NCBI GenBank assembly: GCA_029861485.1
Contig: JAOTZF010000120.1
Coordinates: forward strand, 1-5,687
Origin: Thermoleophilia bacterium
GTDB lineage: Bacteria; Actinomycetota; Thermoleophilia; Miltoncostaeales; Miltoncostaeaceae
Length of the DNA: 5,687 nucleotides
Reading direction: 5' to 3'
Notes under the pieces: model-generated
What the model was told of the DNA's origin: nothing
Seen by the model: only the letters and a program-made list of their open reading frames with translations
The model's database searches: none
Translations under genes and position numbers: made by a program
In this document: positions 5,107-5,687 of the stretch, one piece after another
How positions within the stretch are numbered: position 1 is the first letter of the stretch
Layout: each line of letters starts with the position of its first letter

Positions 5107-5598
5107 ATGAGCCTCGGCGTCTCCGAGGGCGACACGCGCGCTATCGAGGCGCTCGAGCCCGAGGTTCGCATCACGGCCGAGGCCCTCGGGGCGAGCCTGG
5201 CCGACCGGCTCGTCGAGCTGGCGCCAAGCCTGACTCGGGACGGCGACGACACGTCGCCGTCCGCGCGGCTGGTCGCGCTGAGCCTGGATCGCGAGCGGGA
5301 TCCAGACCCCGTATCTCTCGTCGCCTGCCTTGGCGCCCATCGCGCGTACCTCGCGCGCCGCGGCAACCCCGAGGGGGTGAGCCTCGGCGCGCTCGCGCTC
5401 GCGCGGCTCCTGGTTTGGGCGACCCGGGCGAGCATGATCGGGCCAGCGCCTGAGGTGGTCTGGCTCGGGCCCGGTGCGCGGCGACCGGCCGCGGGACCGG
5501 ATCAGTACGTCATCGTCGCGCGAGCGCGGGCCGAGGTCTCGAGCGGCCAGCGGGAGGCGGTCGCCGAGGCATTGGTGCGGGAGCGCCGCCCGGACTAG
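5107..5598 (+). CDS. Hypothetical protein, 163 residues
   Basis: I do not recognise this protein. Codons end strongly in G or C and the frame is clean, so it is very likely real. The sequence is acidic in the first half (EGDTRAIEALEPEVRITAEA, then LADRLVELAP and LTRDGDDTSPSARL). A predicted helix follows (VSLVACLGAHRAYLARRG), then a hydrophobic helix LGALALARLLVWATRASMIG (93-112), too polar at its ends for a sure membrane span. After that comes a strand-like PEVVWLGPGARR, a second strand QYVIVARARA (133-142) and a C-terminal amphipathic helix (SGQREAVAEALVRERR). ATG 5107 follows the small membrane gene by eight bases and has no good ribosome site, suggesting translation by reinitiation. Its TAG lies inside the ACTAGT hexamer next to the insertion sequence, so the C-terminus is probably native. 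Confidence 0.65.
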   Translation: MSLGVSEGDTRAIEALEPEVRITAEALGASLADRLVELAPSLTRDGDDTSPSARLVALSLDRERDPDPVSLVACLGAHRAYLARRGNPEGVSLGALALARLLVWATRASMIGPAPEVVWLGPGARRPAAGPDQYVIVARARAEVSSGQREAVAEALVRERRPD

Positions 5599-5599
5599 T
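5594..5599. repeat. ACTAGT hexamer, probable IS481-type target duplication
   Basis: ACTAGT fits the NCTAGN target known for Bordetella IS481, which duplicates six bases on insertion. It directly precedes TGTAGTTCCC, a plausible IS end beginning TGT. Read on the plus strand its TAG (5596-5598) ends the 163-residue gene. On the minus strand the reverse complement TAG (5597-5595) ends the transposase. The second copy would lie beyond the window, so the duplication is unconfirmed. Confidence 0.55.
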
Positions 5600-5687
5600 T
5601 GTAGTTCCCAGACACGTTGTTGAGGAGCGCGTCCATCGGGCTCAGGCCGCCAACCGCGGTGTGGGGTCGGCGCCGATTGTAGGCGTC
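5595..5687 (-). CDS. IS481/IS3-type transposase, C-terminal 30 residues (cut by window edge)
   Basis: The minus-strand frame enters from the right edge and ends at TAG 5597-5595. The visible residues include AYNRRRPHTAVGGLSPMDAL and finish LLNNVSGNYN. The Y-N-x-R-R-P-H-x-A-x-G-G-L-S/T-P motif is the conserved C-terminal end of DDE integrase-core transposases of the IS3/IS481 type. These cut and join the ends of the element. The catalytic D, D and E lie in the unseen part. The last codons coincide with the presumed element end and the stop comes from the flanking ACTAGT, which favours IS481 over IS3. Confidence 0.85.
   Translation of the reverse strand, partial: DAYNRRRPHTAVGGLSPMDALLNNVSGNYN
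5600..5687 (-). mobile_element. IS481-type insertion sequence, one end
   Basis: The transposase end and the flanking ACTAGT place the element boundary at about 5600, where the sequence begins TGTAGTTCCCAGACACGTTG. TGT is a common IS481-family terminus. This would be the end distal to the transposase start. The partner inverted repeat and the rest of the element are outside the window, so the boundary rests on target and terminus resemblance. Confidence 0.6.

Noticed and set aside
1..5687. CRISPR array, toxin-antitoxin, retron or phage module
   Set aside because: No regular repeats, no reverse transcriptase, nuclease or toxin motifs, and no phage structural genes were seen on either strand.

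Overview
The window is high-GC bacterial DNA with several GTG starts, tightly packed genes and strong G/C preference at third codon positions. The arsenate reductase carries the N-terminal helical extension typical of actinobacterial ArsC proteins. An actinomycete-type chromosome is the best guess, but there is no rRNA or other phylogenetic marker to prove it.

Layout. Bases 1-1230 hold no intact gene I can defend. Between 298 and 728 there is a row of short plus-strand pieces: the C-terminal half of a VOC (glyoxalase-fold) protein, the N-terminus of an ACT-domain-like protein, and a 43-residue hydrophobic peptide. Bases 729-1182 look non-coding. Bases 1183-1274 hold several hairpins and a pair of repeats. 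From 1229 to 3236 lies a minus-strand block. Read in its own direction it contains a membrane-anchored protein with a possible winged-helix C-terminus, then arsC nine bases later, then a cupin gene broken by three apparent single-base losses. A 182-base divergent gap separates this block from a plus-strand block at 3419-5598: an SRPBCC-fold protein, a PIG3-type quinone oxidoreductase overlapping it by GTGA, a 48-residue membrane protein with an acidic, proline-rich tail, and an unrecognised 163-residue protein. The right edge cuts into an IS481-type insertion sequence whose end abuts the hexamer ACTAGT. The TAG in that hexamer ends the host gene on one strand, and its reverse complement supplies the transposase stop on the other.

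How the genes work together. The SRPBCC/oxidoreductase pair looks translationally coupled and probably acts on small organic or quinone-like compounds. The arsC pair is unusual: no arsR, arsB or acr3 is present here, and the partner is an uncharacterised membrane protein. I found no CRISPR array, tRNA, rRNA, phage module or recognisable defence system. The points most worth a second look are the arsC-linked membrane protein, the IS481 junction at the stop codon, and the contrast between the eroded left third and the intact remainder.
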